A program made the translations under genes and the position numbers. From contig NZ_CP117437.1 of NCBI RefSeq assembly GCF_030687535.1, positions 4,237,501 to 4,301,500 of the forward strand: 64,000 nt of DNA. The letters are read 5' to 3'. This DNA is from Pseudomonas sp. FP2335. GTDB lineage: Bacteria > Pseudomonadota > Gammaproteobacteria > Pseudomonadales > Pseudomonadaceae. Shown in pieces: positions 15,950 to 25,480 of this stretch; the first letter of the stretch is position 1; every line of letters begins with the position of its first letter. The notes below the pieces were generated by a model. It did no database searches, had not been told where the DNA came from, and saw only the letters and a list, made by a program, of their open reading frames with translations.

Positions 15950-16837
15950 TTATTGAGCCGGTGACGGAGAATTGACGGAGCTCTGACGCACCGGCGGCTT
16001 TGCAGGGGCCGGTGCAGTTTGTGTGCCAGCCCGCTTCAAGGCCGCATCCGGTGTTGCATTAGCGGTGCCGGTGCCGGTCAGGCTGCGGCGCACATCCAGG
16101 TTGCGGGATACCACCAGCACTACCCGGCGGTTCTTGGCGCGGCCTTCTACCGTGGCGTTATTCGCCACTGGCTGGAACTCACCATACCCCACCGACGCCA
16201 GGCGTCCGGGGTTCACACCCTGCATCGCGAGCATGCGCACGATGCTCGACGCCCGCGCCGAGGACAGCTCCCAGTTGGTCGGGTACTGCGCGGTGCTGAT
16301 CGGGAAATTATCGGTAAAGCCCTCGACGTGGATCGGGTTCTCGAACGGTTTGAGGATCGCCGCGACCTTGTCGATGATGGTGAACGCCTGGTCGCTGGGC
16401 AGCGCATCGGCACTGGCGAACAGCAGGCTGGAATTGAGTTCGATCTCGACCCACAACTCATTGCCGCGCACGGTCATCTGGTTGGAACTGATCAGGTCGC
16501 CAAAGGCGGCGCTGATGTCGTCGGCGATGCTCTTGAGTGGATCACTGGTGCCACCGACGCCGGCGGCGGTTTCGTCGCTGTCGTTGACCAGCGGCTTGGC
16601 CGGGGTCACGGTCCTGGGCCGCTCTTCGCCAATGGGAATCGGCTTGAGGGCGCGATCGGTGTCGTTGAACACCCCGATCAGCGCCTGGGAAATGACTTTG
16701 TACTTGCCTTCGTTGATCGACGAGATGGAGTACATCACCACGAAAAACGCGAACAGCAAGGTGATGAAGTCCGCGTAGGACACCAGCCAACGTTCGTGGT
16801 TGACGTGTTCTTCAGGCTCGCGACGGCGACGGCTCAC
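15950..16837 (-). CDS. motD: Flagellar stator protein MotD (MotB family)
   Basis: A 295-residue stator subunit that anchors the MotC channel to peptidoglycan. It has a single N-terminal membrane helix with the proton-binding Asp in LVSYADFITLLFAFFVVMY, then a linker, then an OmpA/PAL peptidoglycan-binding domain (VEGFTDNFPI, ELSSARASSIVRML, GRAKNRRVVLVV). The C-terminus is Pro/Ala-rich. It starts with GTG at 16837 with GAGG 9 bases upstream. It is paired with motC across a gap containing a short REP hairpin. Pseudomonas usually also has a separate MotA/MotB pair, which is not in this window. Confidence 0.95.
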   Translation of the reverse strand: MSRRRREPEEHVNHERWLVSYADFITLLFAFFVVMYSISSINEGKYKVISQALIGVFNDTDRALKPIPIGEERPRTVTPAKPLVNDSDETAAGVGGTSDPLKSIADDISAAFGDLISSNQMTVRGNELWVEIELNSSLLFASADALPSDQAFTIIDKVAAILKPFENPIHVEGFTDNFPISTAQYPTNWELSSARASSIVRMLAMQGVNPGRLASVGYGEFQPVANNATVEGRAKNRRVVLVVSRNLDVRRSLTGTGTANATPDAALKRAGTQTAPAPAKPPVRQSSVNSPSPAQ

Positions 16838-16874
16838 TGGCAGTTACCTCTCTGAACACACAATTCCCTGTGGC

Positions 16875-16920
16875 TGGCGAGCGTGTTGTGGTGGTGACGG
16901 GCGAGCTTGCTCGCTCGCCA
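16875..16920. repeat. Short REP-like hairpin between motC and motD
   Basis: Outer arms TGGCGAGCG (16875-16883) and CGCTCGCCA (16912-16920) enclose a smaller GCGAGCTTGCTCGC palindrome. It resembles Pseudomonas REP sequences. It lies inside the motCD transcript and may act on mRNA stability; that is inference. Confidence 0.6.
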
Positions 16921-16958
16921 CCAAAGGCCAGTGCGCCACAGATCGATAACCATCGCCA

Positions 16959-17699
16959 TCAGTCCATGAAGCCCTGGAGCTTCAATTCGATGGAGCGTGG
17001 GTTTTCCCCCTCGGCAATCGACAGGATGCCTTCGAGCAACATCTCGCGATAACGCGACTGGCGCTGGGCAATGGACTTGAGCTTGCTCGCCACTGGCAGC
17101 AACACCAGGTTGGCGCTGGCCACGCCGTAGATGGTGGCGACGAACGCCACGGCAATCCCGCTGCCCAGTTGCGACGGATCGGCGAGGTTGCCCATCACGT
17201 GGATCAGGCCCATCACCGCACCAATGATGCCGATGGTCGGCGCGTAGCCGCCCATGCTTTCAAAGACTTTGGCGGCATTGATGTCACGGCTCTCCTGGGT
17301 GTAGAAATCCACCTCCAGGATGCTGCGGATCGCTTCCGGTTCGGCGCCGTCCACCAGCAATTGCAGGCCTTTGCGCGCGTAGCTGTCGGGCTCGGCATCG
17401 GCCACGCCTTCCAGGCCCAGCAGGCCTTCTTTGCGGGCGGTGAGGCTCCAGTTGACCACGCGGTCGATGCCGCCGGCCAGGTCGACGCGCGGCGGAAAAA
17501 TGATCCACACCAAGATCTGCATAGCGCGCTTGAACGAGCTCAACGGCGACTGCAACAACGCGGCGCCCACGGTGCCGCCAATCACGATCAACGCAGCCGG
17601 ACCGTTGGCGAGGGCGCCGAGGTGGCCGCCTTCGAGGTAGTTGCCGCCGATGATTGCGACAAACGCCATGGTAATGCCGATCAGGCTCAACACATCCAT
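16959..17699 (-). CDS. motC: Flagellar stator protein MotC (MotA family)
   Basis: A 246-residue inner-membrane stator subunit of the MotA/MotC family, which with MotD forms the ion channel driving rotation. Four membrane segments are visible (near residues 3-20, 30-50, 147-168 and 180-203), with the large cytosolic loop between the second and third carrying FPPRVDLAGGIDRVV. The conserved PTIGIIGAVMGLIHVMGNL segment precedes the channel helices. ATG at 17699 overlaps the cheB stop by one base (TAATG), so translation is coupled to cheB. Confidence 0.96.
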   Translation of the reverse strand: MDVLSLIGITMAFVAIIGGNYLEGGHLGALANGPAALIVIGGTVGAALLQSPLSSFKRAMQILVWIIFPPRVDLAGGIDRVVNWSLTARKEGLLGLEGVADAEPDSYARKGLQLLVDGAEPEAIRSILEVDFYTQESRDINAAKVFESMGGYAPTIGIIGAVMGLIHVMGNLADPSQLGSGIAVAFVATIYGVASANLVLLPVASKLKSIAQRQSRYREMLLEGILSIAEGENPRSIELKLQGFMD

Positions 17700-18829
17700 T
17701 AGAGGCAGGCCTCCACCAGATGCTTGCCGATGTCGTCCAGGCTGTACACGGCGTCGGCCAGTTCAGCCTTGACGATGGCCATGGGCATGCCATAGATCAC
17801 GCAGCTGGCTTCGTCCTGCGCCCAGATCGCGCTGCCGCCCTGCTTGAGCAGGCGCGCGCCTTCACGGCCGTCGGCGCCCATGCCGGTGAGGACCACCGCC
17901 AGAACTTTGTCGCCGTAGGACTTGGCAGCCGAACCGAAGGTGATGTCCACACAGGGTTTGTAGTTCAGGCGCTCGTCGCCCGGCAGGATTTTGATCGCAC
18001 CGCGCCCGTCCACCATCATCTGCTTGCCACCGGGCGCCAGCAGCGCCAGGCCAGGACGCAGGATGTCGCCATCCTCGGCTTCCTTGACGCTGATGCGGCA
18101 CAGCTTGTCCAAGCGTTCGGCGAACGCCTTGGTGAAGGCCGCTGGCATGTGTTGGATCAACACGATCGGCGCCGGGAAGTTGGCCGGCAACTGCGTCAAC
18201 ACGCGTTGCAAGGCCACCGGGCCGCCGGTGGAGGTGCCGATAGCGACCAACTTGTAGGCTTTGCGTTTCGGCGCTGGCGAGTACGCCGTGGCGGCCGCAG
18301 CACGCGTCGGTGCTGCCACCGCAGGCCGGGCAACCGGAGCGGGTGCCGGGCGACCGAACGTGCTCGCCGATGCGGCAGCCGCCGGTGTCGGCGCAGGCGC
18401 GGGGGCCGGTGCGCTGAACAGGCTGCGACGGTTGCTGCGGGAAATACTGTGGACTTTCTCGCACAGCAGTTGCTTGACCTTCTCGGGGTTGCGCGAGATG
18501 TCTTCGAAATTTTTCGGCAGGAAGTCCACCGCACCAGCGTCCAGCGCATCGAGGGTTACCCGGGCGCCTTCGTGCGTCAGCGAGGAGAACATCAATACCG
18601 GGGTCGGGCAGCGTTGCATGATGTGTCGAACTGCCGTGATGCCATCCATCATCGGCATCTCGTAGTCCATGGTGATCACGTCCGGCTTCAACGCAATGGC
18701 TTGATCAATCGCCTCTTTGCCGTTGGTGGCCGTGCCGACCACCTGGATGCTTGGATCGGCGGAAAGAATTTCCGAGACGCGGCGGCGGAAGAAACCCGAA
18801 TCGTCCACCACCAGGACCTTGACTGCCAT
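17699..18829 (-). CDS. cheB: Protein-glutamate methylesterase/response regulator CheB
   Basis: A 376-residue chemotaxis adaptation enzyme. An N-terminal receiver ([10 protein letters not shown]; phospho-Asp in [13 protein letters not shown]) is joined by an Ala/Pro-rich linker to the C-terminal methylesterase that removes methyl groups from receptor glutamates. The catalytic Ser is in [12 protein letters not shown], the His in LIQHMPAAF, and the Asp in [11 protein letters not shown]. The ATG at 18829 has GGAG 5 bases upstream; a GTG two codons earlier is in frame but lies too close to that site. It lies 47 bases after cheA and overlaps motC. Confidence 0.96.
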   Translation of the reverse strand: MAVKVLVVDDSGFFRRRVSEILSADPSIQVVGTATNGKEAIDQAIALKPDVITMDYEMPMMDGITAVRHIMQRCPTPVLMFSSLTHEGARVTLDALDAGAVDFLPKNFEDISRNPEKVKQLLCEKVHSISRSNRRSLFSAPAPAPAPTPAAAASASTFGRPAPAPVARPAVAAPTRAAAATAYSPAPKRKAYKLVAIGTSTGGPVALQRVLTQLPANFPAPIVLIQHMPAAFTKAFAERLDKLCRISVKEAEDGDILRPGLALLAPGGKQMMVDGRGAIKILPGDERLNYKPCVDITFGSAAKSYGDKVLAVVLTGMGADGREGARLLKQGGSAIWAQDEASCVIYGMPMAIVKAELADAVYSLDDIGKHLVEACL

Positions 18830-18876
18830 AAACACTCCGTTAGGCGGGGCGGGCGAACCGCCCTACCCCACCAGAA

Positions 18877-21114
18877 TCAAATACGCCGAGCGGCGTAACG
18901 CTTGAGCATGCTCGGAACATCGAGAATCAGCGCGATCCGACCGTCACCGGTGATGGTCGCACCCGACATGCCCGGGGTTCCCTGCAGCATTTTGCCCAAA
19001 GGCTTGATCACCACTTCTTCCTGGCCAACCAGTTGATCGACGACAAAGCCGATACGCTGGGTGCCCACGGAAAGAATCACCACATGGCCTTCGCGCTGCT
19101 CTTCATGGGCAGCCGAAGCCACCAGCCAGCGCTTGAGGTAGAACAGTGGCAACGCCTTGTCACGCACGATTACCACTTCCTGGCCGTCGACCACGTTGGT
19201 GCGCGACAGGTCGAGGTGGAAGATCTCGTTGACGTTGACCAGCGGGAAGGCGAACGCCTGGTTGCCCAGCATCACCATCAGGGTCGGCATGATCGCCAAG
19301 GTCAACGGCACCTTGATCACGATCTTCGAGCCCTGGCCCTTGGTCGAGTAGATATTGATCGAGCCGTTGAGCTGGCTGATCTTGGTCTTCACCACGTCCA
19401 TGCCGACGCCACGGCCGGACACGTCGGAGATCTCGGTCTTGGTCGAGAAGCCCGGGGCGAAGATCAGGTTGTAGCACTCGGTGTCGGTCAGGCGGTCGGC
19501 GGCGTCCTTGTCCATCACGCCACGCTTGACCGCGATATTGCGCAGGATGGTCGGGTCCATGCCTTTGCCGTCATCGGTAATCGACAGCAGGATATGGTCG
19601 CCTTCTTGCTCGGCCGCCAGGATCACCTTGCCGCCACGGGACTTGCCCGAGGCTTCGCGTTCTTCCGGGGTTTCCACGCCGTGGTCGACGGCGTTGCGCA
19701 CCAAGTGGACCAGCGGGTCGGCCAGGGCCTCGACAAGGTTTTTGTCGAGGTCGGTTTCTTCACCCACCAGTTCCAGGTTGATTTCTTTCTTGAGCTGGCG
19801 CGCGAGGTCGCGAACCAGGCGCGGGAAGCGGCCGAAGACTTTCTTGATCGGCTGCATCCGCGTTTTCATCACGGCGGTTTGCAGGTCGGCGGTGACCACG
19901 TCGAGGTTCGACACGGCCTTCTGCATGGCCTCGTCGCCGCTGTTCAGGCCCAGGCGCACCAGGCGGTTACGCACCAGCACCAGTTCGCCGACCATGTTCA
20001 TGATGTCGTCCAGGCGTGCGGTATCAACCCGCACGGTGGTTTCGGCTTCACTGGCAGGTTTTTCAGCGCCAGCCGGTGCAGGTGCCGCGGCACGTGCAGG
20101 GGCGGCGGCGGCGGGCGCCGCAGCAGGCGCGGGAGCCGGTTTGGCGGCTGCCGGAGTCGCAGCTTTCGCCGCCGCTGCTGGCGCCGGCGTGGCGACCTTG
20201 GCCGTCGCGCCCACTTCGGTGAACTTGCCTTTGCCGTGCAGTTCGTCCAGCAACGACTCGAACTCGTGATCGGAGATCAGTCCATCGCCGGCAGGTGCGG
20301 CAGGGGCAGCAGGCGTGGCAGCCGCCGCGGTTGGTGCGGTGGCTGCGACGGCGGGCAAGGCGTCGGCCGCAAACGTGCCCTTGCCATGCAGCTGGTCGAG
20401 CAACGCTTCAAATTCGTCGTCGGTGATGTCGGTGCTGGTCGAGGCGGCTGGCGCTTCGGCAGGCGTTTCGGTCGGCGCGGCAGGTGCCACCGCGTCGGCG
20501 GCGAACTGGCCTTTGCCGTGCAGCTGGTCGAGCAGCGATTCGAATTCAGCGTCGGTAATGTCTTCACCCGTCGGCGCCGCAACGGGCGCTGCCGGAGCTT
20601 CAGCCTCGGCCTTGACCGCGCTGAGGGAGTTGAGCAGTTGCTCGAACTCGCTGTCGGTCACGTCCGCTTCGGGCTCTGCCACAGGTTCCGGCACAGCTTC
20701 AGCCACCGGTGCCGCCGACATGTCGGCAGGCTCGGCATAGCGCGCCAGGGCGGCCAGCAGTTCCGGCGTAGCTGCGGTGATCGGGGCACGTTCACGCACT
20801 TGGCTGAACATGCCGTTGACCGCATCCAGTGCTTCGAGAATCACGTCCATCAACTCCGAGTCGACGTGCCGCTCACCCTTGCGCAGGATGTCGAACACGT
20901 TCTCGGCGATGTGGCAGCACTCCACCAGCTCATGGAGCTGGAGGAAGCCGGCGCCCCCTTTTACAGTATGAAAACCGCGAAAAATTGCATTGAGCAGGTT
21001 CGCATCATCCGGTCGGCTTTCCAGCTCGACCAGTTGCTCGGACAACTGCTCTAAAATTTCGCCGGCCTCTACAAGGAAATCCTGAAGGATCTCTTCATCG
21101 GCGCCGAAGCTCAT
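18877..21114 (-). CDS. cheA: Chemotaxis histidine kinase CheA with a repeated linker motif
   Basis: A 745-residue cytosolic kinase that phosphorylates CheY and CheB. The Hpt domain has phospho-His49 (FHTVKGGAGF). The catalytic HATPase part has HLVRNAVDHGVE and SDVSGRGVGMDVVK, and a C-terminal CheW-like regulatory domain ends the protein. Between residues 150 and 300 the linker holds three near-identical modules of the form D-x-EFE-x-LLD-x-LHGKG (about 188-202, 232-246, 282-296) and a weaker one near 154, separated by Ala/Pro runs. This replaces an obvious CheY-binding P2 domain. In Vibrio the comparable segment (LID) binds ParP and ParC. ATG at 21114 has AAGGAG 7 bases upstream. Confidence 0.96.
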   Translation of the reverse strand: MSFGADEEILQDFLVEAGEILEQLSEQLVELESRPDDANLLNAIFRGFHTVKGGAGFLQLHELVECCHIAENVFDILRKGERHVDSELMDVILEALDAVNGMFSQVRERAPITAATPELLAALARYAEPADMSAAPVAEAVPEPVAEPEADVTDSEFEQLLNSLSAVKAEAEAPAAPVAAPTGEDITDAEFESLLDQLHGKGQFAADAVAPAAPTETPAEAPAASTSTDITDDEFEALLDQLHGKGTFAADALPAVAATAPTAAAATPAAPAAPAGDGLISDHEFESLLDELHGKGKFTEVGATAKVATPAPAAAAKAATPAAAKPAPAPAAAPAAAAPARAAAPAPAGAEKPASEAETTVRVDTARLDDIMNMVGELVLVRNRLVRLGLNSGDEAMQKAVSNLDVVTADLQTAVMKTRMQPIKKVFGRFPRLVRDLARQLKKEINLELVGEETDLDKNLVEALADPLVHLVRNAVDHGVETPEEREASGKSRGGKVILAAEQEGDHILLSITDDGKGMDPTILRNIAVKRGVMDKDAADRLTDTECYNLIFAPGFSTKTEISDVSGRGVGMDVVKTKISQLNGSINIYSTKGQGSKIVIKVPLTLAIMPTLMVMLGNQAFAFPLVNVNEIFHLDLSRTNVVDGQEVVIVRDKALPLFYLKRWLVASAAHEEQREGHVVILSVGTQRIGFVVDQLVGQEEVVIKPLGKMLQGTPGMSGATITGDGRIALILDVPSMLKRYAARRI

Positions 21115-21125
21115 GTGGGTGCTCC

Positions 21126-21914
21126 TTAGAAGCCTAAACTGGATAACAGGTCATCGACATCATCTTGACCCGATACAACGTCTTCACGTTTATCGGCATG
21201 AATCTGCGGACCTTCACCCTTGGCGAGATGTTTTTGTGGATCTTTTTCCGAGAGGATCGCTTCGCGGTCATGTTCGATGCCGGCAAAACGGTCAACCTGG
21301 CCTGCCATGAGCACCAATTTGAGCAAATTGCTTTCCACTTCGGTGACCAATTGGGTCACACGCTTGATCACCTGACCGGTGAGGTCCTGGTAATCCTGGG
21401 CCAGCAGAATGTCATTGAGGTTGCTGGAAACCATGCGGTTTTCCTGCTCACTGCGTGACAGGAAACCTTCGACCCGACGTGCCAACTCACGAAACTCTTC
21501 GGCCCCGACTTCGCGGCGCATGAAGCGACCCCAGTCGTGGCTCAAGGCCTGGGCTTCGGTGGCCATGCCATTGACCAGAGGCGTGGCGTTTTCCACCAGG
21601 TCCATGGTGCGGTTGGCCGCTGCCTCAGTCAGCCTGACCACATAGGACAGGCGCTCGGTGGCATCGGTGATCTGCGAGATCTCTTCGGCCTGGGGCATGT
21701 GCGGGTCGATCTGGAAATTGACGATCGCACTATGCAGCTCACGCGTGAGCTTGCCCACTTCCTGGTACAGGCCGCGGTCACGGGTCTGGTTGAGCTCATG
21801 GATCAACTGCACCGCGTCGCCGAACTGGCCTCTCTCAAGGCAGTCGACCAACTGGTGAGCATGCTTTTTCAGGGTCGACTCGAAGTCTCCCTGTGATGTT
21901 TCTTTATGCTCCAT
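21126..21914 (-). CDS. cheZ: CheY-P phosphatase CheZ
   Basis: A 262-residue helical protein that dephosphorylates CheY-P and ends the motor signal. The catalytic Gln lies in AQDYQDLTGQVIKRV, the family signature, and the extreme C-terminus (DDVDDLLSSLGF) is the acidic amphipathic helix that docks on CheY. It lies 18 bases from cheY and 11 bases from cheA, so cheYZAB is one transcription unit. ATG at 21914. Confidence 0.95.
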   Translation of the reverse strand: MEHKETSQGDFESTLKKHAHQLVDCLERGQFGDAVQLIHELNQTRDRGLYQEVGKLTRELHSAIVNFQIDPHMPQAEEISQITDATERLSYVVRLTEAAANRTMDLVENATPLVNGMATEAQALSHDWGRFMRREVGAEEFRELARRVEGFLSRSEQENRMVSSNLNDILLAQDYQDLTGQVIKRVTQLVTEVESNLLKLVLMAGQVDRFAGIEHDREAILSEKDPQKHLAKGEGPQIHADKREDVVSGQDDVDDLLSSLGF

Positions 21915-21932
21915 AGCTCCCCCGCGATGGCA

Positions 21933-22307
21933 TTAGCCGTGGATGCGTTCGAAGATTTTTTCGATCTTCTCTTTCAAGGCCAATGCAGTGAAAGGTTTGA
22001 CCACGTAACCGTTTACCCCGGCTTGGGCGGCTTCGATGATCTGTTCACGCTTGGCTTCGGCGGTCACCATCAACACGGGCAGGCCGCGCAGCTTTTCGTC
22101 GGCACGCACGTGACGCAGCAGGTCGATACCGGTCATGCCCGGCATGTTCCAGTCGGTTACCAGAAAGTCGATGCTCCCGCTGTTGAGGATCGGAATCGCC
22201 GTAAGGCCGTCATCCGCCTCGACCGTGTTTGTGAACCCAAGGTCACGCAACAGGTTTTTAATGATCCGCCGCATCGTTGAGAAGTCATCAACGATGAGGA
22301 TTTTCAT
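21933..22307 (-). CDS. cheY: Chemotaxis response regulator CheY
   Basis: A 124-residue single-domain receiver that binds FliM at the flagellar switch when phosphorylated. Acidic pair in [12 protein letters not shown], phospho-Asp in [13 protein letters not shown], Thr in [10 protein letters not shown], Lys in YVVKPFTA. The ATG at 22307 gives the usual CheY N-terminus [12 protein letters not shown] at 22319 is better spaced from the GGAGG upstream (5 bases) and would add four residues, so the start has slight doubt. Confidence 0.95.
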   Translation of the reverse strand: MKILIVDDFSTMRRIIKNLLRDLGFTNTVEADDGLTAIPILNSGSIDFLVTDWNMPGMTGIDLLRHVRADEKLRGLPVLMVTAEAKREQIIEAAQAGVNGYVVKPFTALALKEKIEKIFERIHG

Positions 22308-22475
22308 GTTCTTGTCCAATTCGACCTCCAAGCAGTCTTAAACGCGCCCAGCACCTGGACGCGCCATTTCAATCAACAGGCGTTACACAAAAAGGACTGC
22401 CCAGGGCACCACGGCGCAAAACCGCAAAAGCGTCACGCCTTCACGGTCTCGTCTGCAGTGTCCCCACACTGCCTG

Positions 22476-23216
22476 TCAGCGCGCGCGCCACTCTCCCAAC
22501 CGCCCCCGCAAGCGGGCTGCGCACTGGCTATGCAGCTGGCTGACACGCGATTCGCTGACCCCCAGGACCTCACCGATTTCCTTGAGGTTCAGCTCTTCGT
22601 CGTAGTACAGCGCCAACACCAGTCGCTCACGCTCCGGCAAATTGGCAATCGCGTCCGCCAACGCGCCCTGGAAGCGTTCATCCTCCAGGTCGCGCGACGG
22701 CTCAAGATGTGCACTCGCGCCGTCCTCGTGCAGCCCTTCGTGTTCGCCGTCCTGTAGCAGGTCGTCGAAGCTGAACAGGCGGCTGCCCAAGGTATCGTTC
22801 AAAATCCCGTAATAATCGTCGAGACTCAATTGGAGTTCGGCCGCAACTTCGTGATCTTTAGCGTCGCGACCGGTTTTTGCTTCAATTGCACGAATTGCGT
22901 CACTGACCATGCGCGTATTGCGGTGTACCGACCGCGGCGCCCAATCACCTTTACGCACCTCATCGAGCATCGCGCCACGGATACGGATGCCCGCGTACGT
23001 CTCGAAACTGGCACCCTTGCTCGCATCGTATTTGGTCGACACTTCAAGCAGGCCGATCATGCCGGCCTGGATCAAGTCTTCGACCTGCACACTCGCCGGC
23101 AGGCGCGCCAGCAGGTGATAGGCGATGCGCTTGACCAGCGGCGCATAGCGCTCGATCAATTCGCCCTGGCTGTCACGTGCCGACTTCTTGTAAAGGTTGT
23201 AGCCGCTGGATGTCAT
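22476..23216 (-). CDS. fliA: Flagellar sigma factor FliA (sigma-28)
   Basis: A 246-residue sigma-70-family factor that directs RNA polymerase to late flagellar genes, including fliC. Region 2 (LVKRIAYHLLARLPASVQVEDL, split here: LIQAGMIGLLE) and region 4 (LPERERLVLALYYDEELNL, then EIGEVLGVSESRVSQLHSQC) are intact. The ATG at 23216 (MTSSGYNLYKKS) overlaps the fleN stop as ATGA. A hairpin GCAGTGT-CCCC-ACACTGC at 22453-22470 lies before cheY but has no T run. Its activity is normally held back by FlgM, which is not in this window. Confidence 0.96.
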   Translation of the reverse strand: MTSSGYNLYKKSARDSQGELIERYAPLVKRIAYHLLARLPASVQVEDLIQAGMIGLLEVSTKYDASKGASFETYAGIRIRGAMLDEVRKGDWAPRSVHRNTRMVSDAIRAIEAKTGRDAKDHEVAAELQLSLDDYYGILNDTLGSRLFSFDDLLQDGEHEGLHEDGASAHLEPSRDLEDERFQGALADAIANLPERERLVLALYYDEELNLKEIGEVLGVSESRVSQLHSQCAARLRGRLGEWRAR

Positions 23217-24046
23217 AGCACAGGTCCCGCGCTCGTCTGATGCACCAATCGCTCGACGAAAAACTCCAGATGCCCCCGGGGATTGGCGGGCAATGGCCAA
23301 GTATCGACCTTCTGAGCAATAGCCTTGAACGCCAGTGCGCACTTCGAACGAGGGAACGCTTCATAGACCGCACGCTGCTTTTGCACGGCCTTGCGCACGC
23401 ACTCGTCATAGGGAACTGCGCCTACGTATTGTAAGGCGACATCAAGAAAGCGATCCGTGACCTTGGTCAACTTGGCGAACAGGTTGCGCCCTTCCTGCGG
23501 GCTCTGGGCCATGTTGGCCAGGACGCGGAAGCGGTTCATGCCGTAGTCACGGTTAAGCAATTTGATCAGGGCGTAGGCATCGGTGATCGAGGTGGGTTCA
23601 TCGCAGACCACCAGCAAGACTTCCTGCGCGGCGCGCACGAAGCTGACCACCGACTCGCCGATCCCGGCGGCGGTGTCGATCACCAGCACGTCGAGGTTGT
23701 CGCCAATGTCGCTGAACGCCTGGATCAGGCCGGCATGCTGCGCCGGGCTCAGGTGCACCATGCTCTGGGTGCCGGAGGCAGCCGGTACGATGCGGATCCC
23801 GCCAGGCCCCTGGAGCAGCACATCACGCAGCTCGCAGCGGCCCTCGATCACATCGGCGAGGGTGTGTTTGGGCGTCAGCCCCAGCAGAACGTCGACGTTC
23901 GCCAGACCCAGGTCAGCATCCAGCAACATGACCCGACGGCCAAGCTCTGCCAGGGCCAGGGACAAATTCACTGACACGTTAGTTTTCCCGACGCCACCTT
24001 TGCCGCCGGTCACCGCGATCACCTGTACGGGATGCATGCTGCCCAT
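23213..24046 (-). CDS. fleN: Flagellar number regulator FleN (FlhG), MinD-like ATPase
   Basis: A 277-residue MinD/ParA-type ATPase that limits the number of polar flagella by restraining FleQ. The deviant Walker A motif is TGGKGGVGKTNVSVNLS at residues 13-29, and DADLGLANVDVLLG and VIDTAAGIGESV follow. It stands between flhF and fliA, as in other Pseudomonas. ATG at 24046; the ribosome site is weak. Stop codon overlaps the fliA start. Confidence 0.96.
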   Translation of the reverse strand: MGSMHPVQVIAVTGGKGGVGKTNVSVNLSLALAELGRRVMLLDADLGLANVDVLLGLTPKHTLADVIEGRCELRDVLLQGPGGIRIVPAASGTQSMVHLSPAQHAGLIQAFSDIGDNLDVLVIDTAAGIGESVVSFVRAAQEVLLVVCDEPTSITDAYALIKLLNRDYGMNRFRVLANMAQSPQEGRNLFAKLTKVTDRFLDVALQYVGAVPYDECVRKAVQKQRAVYEAFPRSKCALAFKAIAQKVDTWPLPANPRGHLEFFVERLVHQTSAGPVL

Positions 24047-24152
24047 TTTATTTCTTTACCTTGTCTTGCTTAGACGCAGGCTACATGGCTTGGCCGCGTG
24101 AATCGCTTGCAGACCAACGATGTAGATACATTTCACGGTGTTCGCCCTGCCC

Positions 24153-25469
24153 TCAACCCACCCGCTTTGCCGGGTTGTGGTAGAGGTCGGCGAACATATC
24201 GGCCATCGCTTCCTCGCTAGGCTCTTCTTGCATTTGCACGCTGACAGCGCGGCTGACCAACTGATGACGGCGCGGCAGATGCAAATCATCCGGGATCCGC
24301 GGCCCGTCGGTCAGGTAGGCGACCGGTAATTCATGGCTGATCGCCAGGCTCAATACTTCGCCCAGGCTCGCCGTCTCATCCAGTTTAGTCAGGATGCAGC
24401 CGGCCAGGCCGCAACGTTTGTAGCTGTGGTATGCAGCGGTAAGAACCTGTTTCTGGCTGGTGGTTGCAAGCACCAGGTAATTTTTCGACTTGATGCCACG
24501 CCCGGCCAGGCTTTCCAGTTGCATGCGCAGCGCCGGATCGCTGGCCTGCAGGCCGGCGGTGTCGATCAGCACCACGCGCTTGCGCAGCAGCGGATCGAGG
24601 GCGTTGGCCAGGGACTGGCCCGGGTCGACGTGGGTTACCGACACATTGAGGATACGGCCCAGGGTCTTGAGCTGCTCCTGGGCGCCGATGCGGTAGCTGT
24701 CCATGCTCACCAGCGCGATGTTGTGCGCGCCGTACTTGAGCACATAACGCGCGGCCAGCTTGGCCAGCGTGGTGGTCTTGCCCATGCCGGCAGGGCCGAC
24801 CATGGCGATCACACCGCCCTCTTCCAGGGGCTCGATTTCCGGGGTGACGATCATCCGCGCCAGGTGCGCCAACAGCATGCGCCAGGCTTGGCGAGGTTCC
24901 TCGATTTCGGTGGTCAGTGCCAGCAGGTCGCGGGACAACGGGCCGGACAGGCCGATGCGTTGCAGGCGGCGCCACAGGTTGGCCTGGGCCGGCTTGCTGC
25001 CTTGCAACTGTGTCCACGCCAGGGAGCCCAGCTGCACTTCCAGCAGCTCACGCAGGCCATTGAGTTCAAAGCGCATCGAGTCGAACACACGCTGGTCGAC
25101 TGCGCCCGCCGGTGGCGGCGCTGCAGGACGCGGTGGTTCGGTGAAGGTGGGCTCAACCAAGGGCTCCGCAGCGGTCAGCGGCAGGCCGGCGAACAACTGG
25201 CGATTGGTGGTGGCATCGCTGTCGCCGCGCATGCTCAGTTCGGCCTGGGCCGACACAATGCGCGAGGCGGTCTTGCGCAGCTCGTCTTCGAGTTCCATGT
25301 TCGGCACACGCGGCGCCAGCGCCGAAGGCGTGTAATCCAGGGCAGCCGTCAGCTCGACACCGCCGGCAATACGACGGTTACCGATAATCGCGGCATCGGC
25401 GCCCAGCTCATCACGCACCAGTTTCATGGCCTGACGCATATCGGCGGCGAAAAAACGCTTCACTTGCAT
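24153..25469 (-). CDS. flhF: Flagellar SRP-like GTPase FlhF
   Basis: A 438-residue signal-recognition-type GTPase that places the flagellum at the cell pole. The N-terminal B domain starts with MQVKRFFAADMRQAM. A variable Pro-rich linker leads to the NG domain with the P-loop GPAGMGKTTTLAKLAARY, VSMDSYRIGAQEQL, VLIDTAGLQ and LTKLDETASLG. It follows flhA by 11 bases and precedes fleN. ATG at 25469 with GAGG 9 bases upstream. Confidence 0.96.
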   Translation of the reverse strand: MQVKRFFAADMRQAMKLVRDELGADAAIIGNRRIAGGVELTAALDYTPSALAPRVPNMELEDELRKTASRIVSAQAELSMRGDSDATTNRQLFAGLPLTAAEPLVEPTFTEPPRPAAPPPAGAVDQRVFDSMRFELNGLRELLEVQLGSLAWTQLQGSKPAQANLWRRLQRIGLSGPLSRDLLALTTEIEEPRQAWRMLLAHLARMIVTPEIEPLEEGGVIAMVGPAGMGKTTTLAKLAARYVLKYGAHNIALVSMDSYRIGAQEQLKTLGRILNVSVTHVDPGQSLANALDPLLRKRVVLIDTAGLQASDPALRMQLESLAGRGIKSKNYLVLATTSQKQVLTAAYHSYKRCGLAGCILTKLDETASLGEVLSLAISHELPVAYLTDGPRIPDDLHLPRRHQLVSRAVSVQMQEEPSEEAMADMFADLYHNPAKRVG

Positions 25470-25480
25470 AACCCACTACC

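Noticed and set aside
19033..21054. Long plus-strand open frame opposite cheA
   Set aside because: It is a shadow of the cheA coding strand; the translation has no recognisable domain and no ribosome site.
22453..22470. Hairpin between fliA and cheY as a terminator
   Set aside because: The stem is only 7 bp and no T run follows on the minus strand, so termination is not supported.
24047..24152. Short open frame between fleN and flhF
   Set aside because: The 100-base gap has no start with a ribosome site and no conserved peptide; it is just an intergenic spacer.
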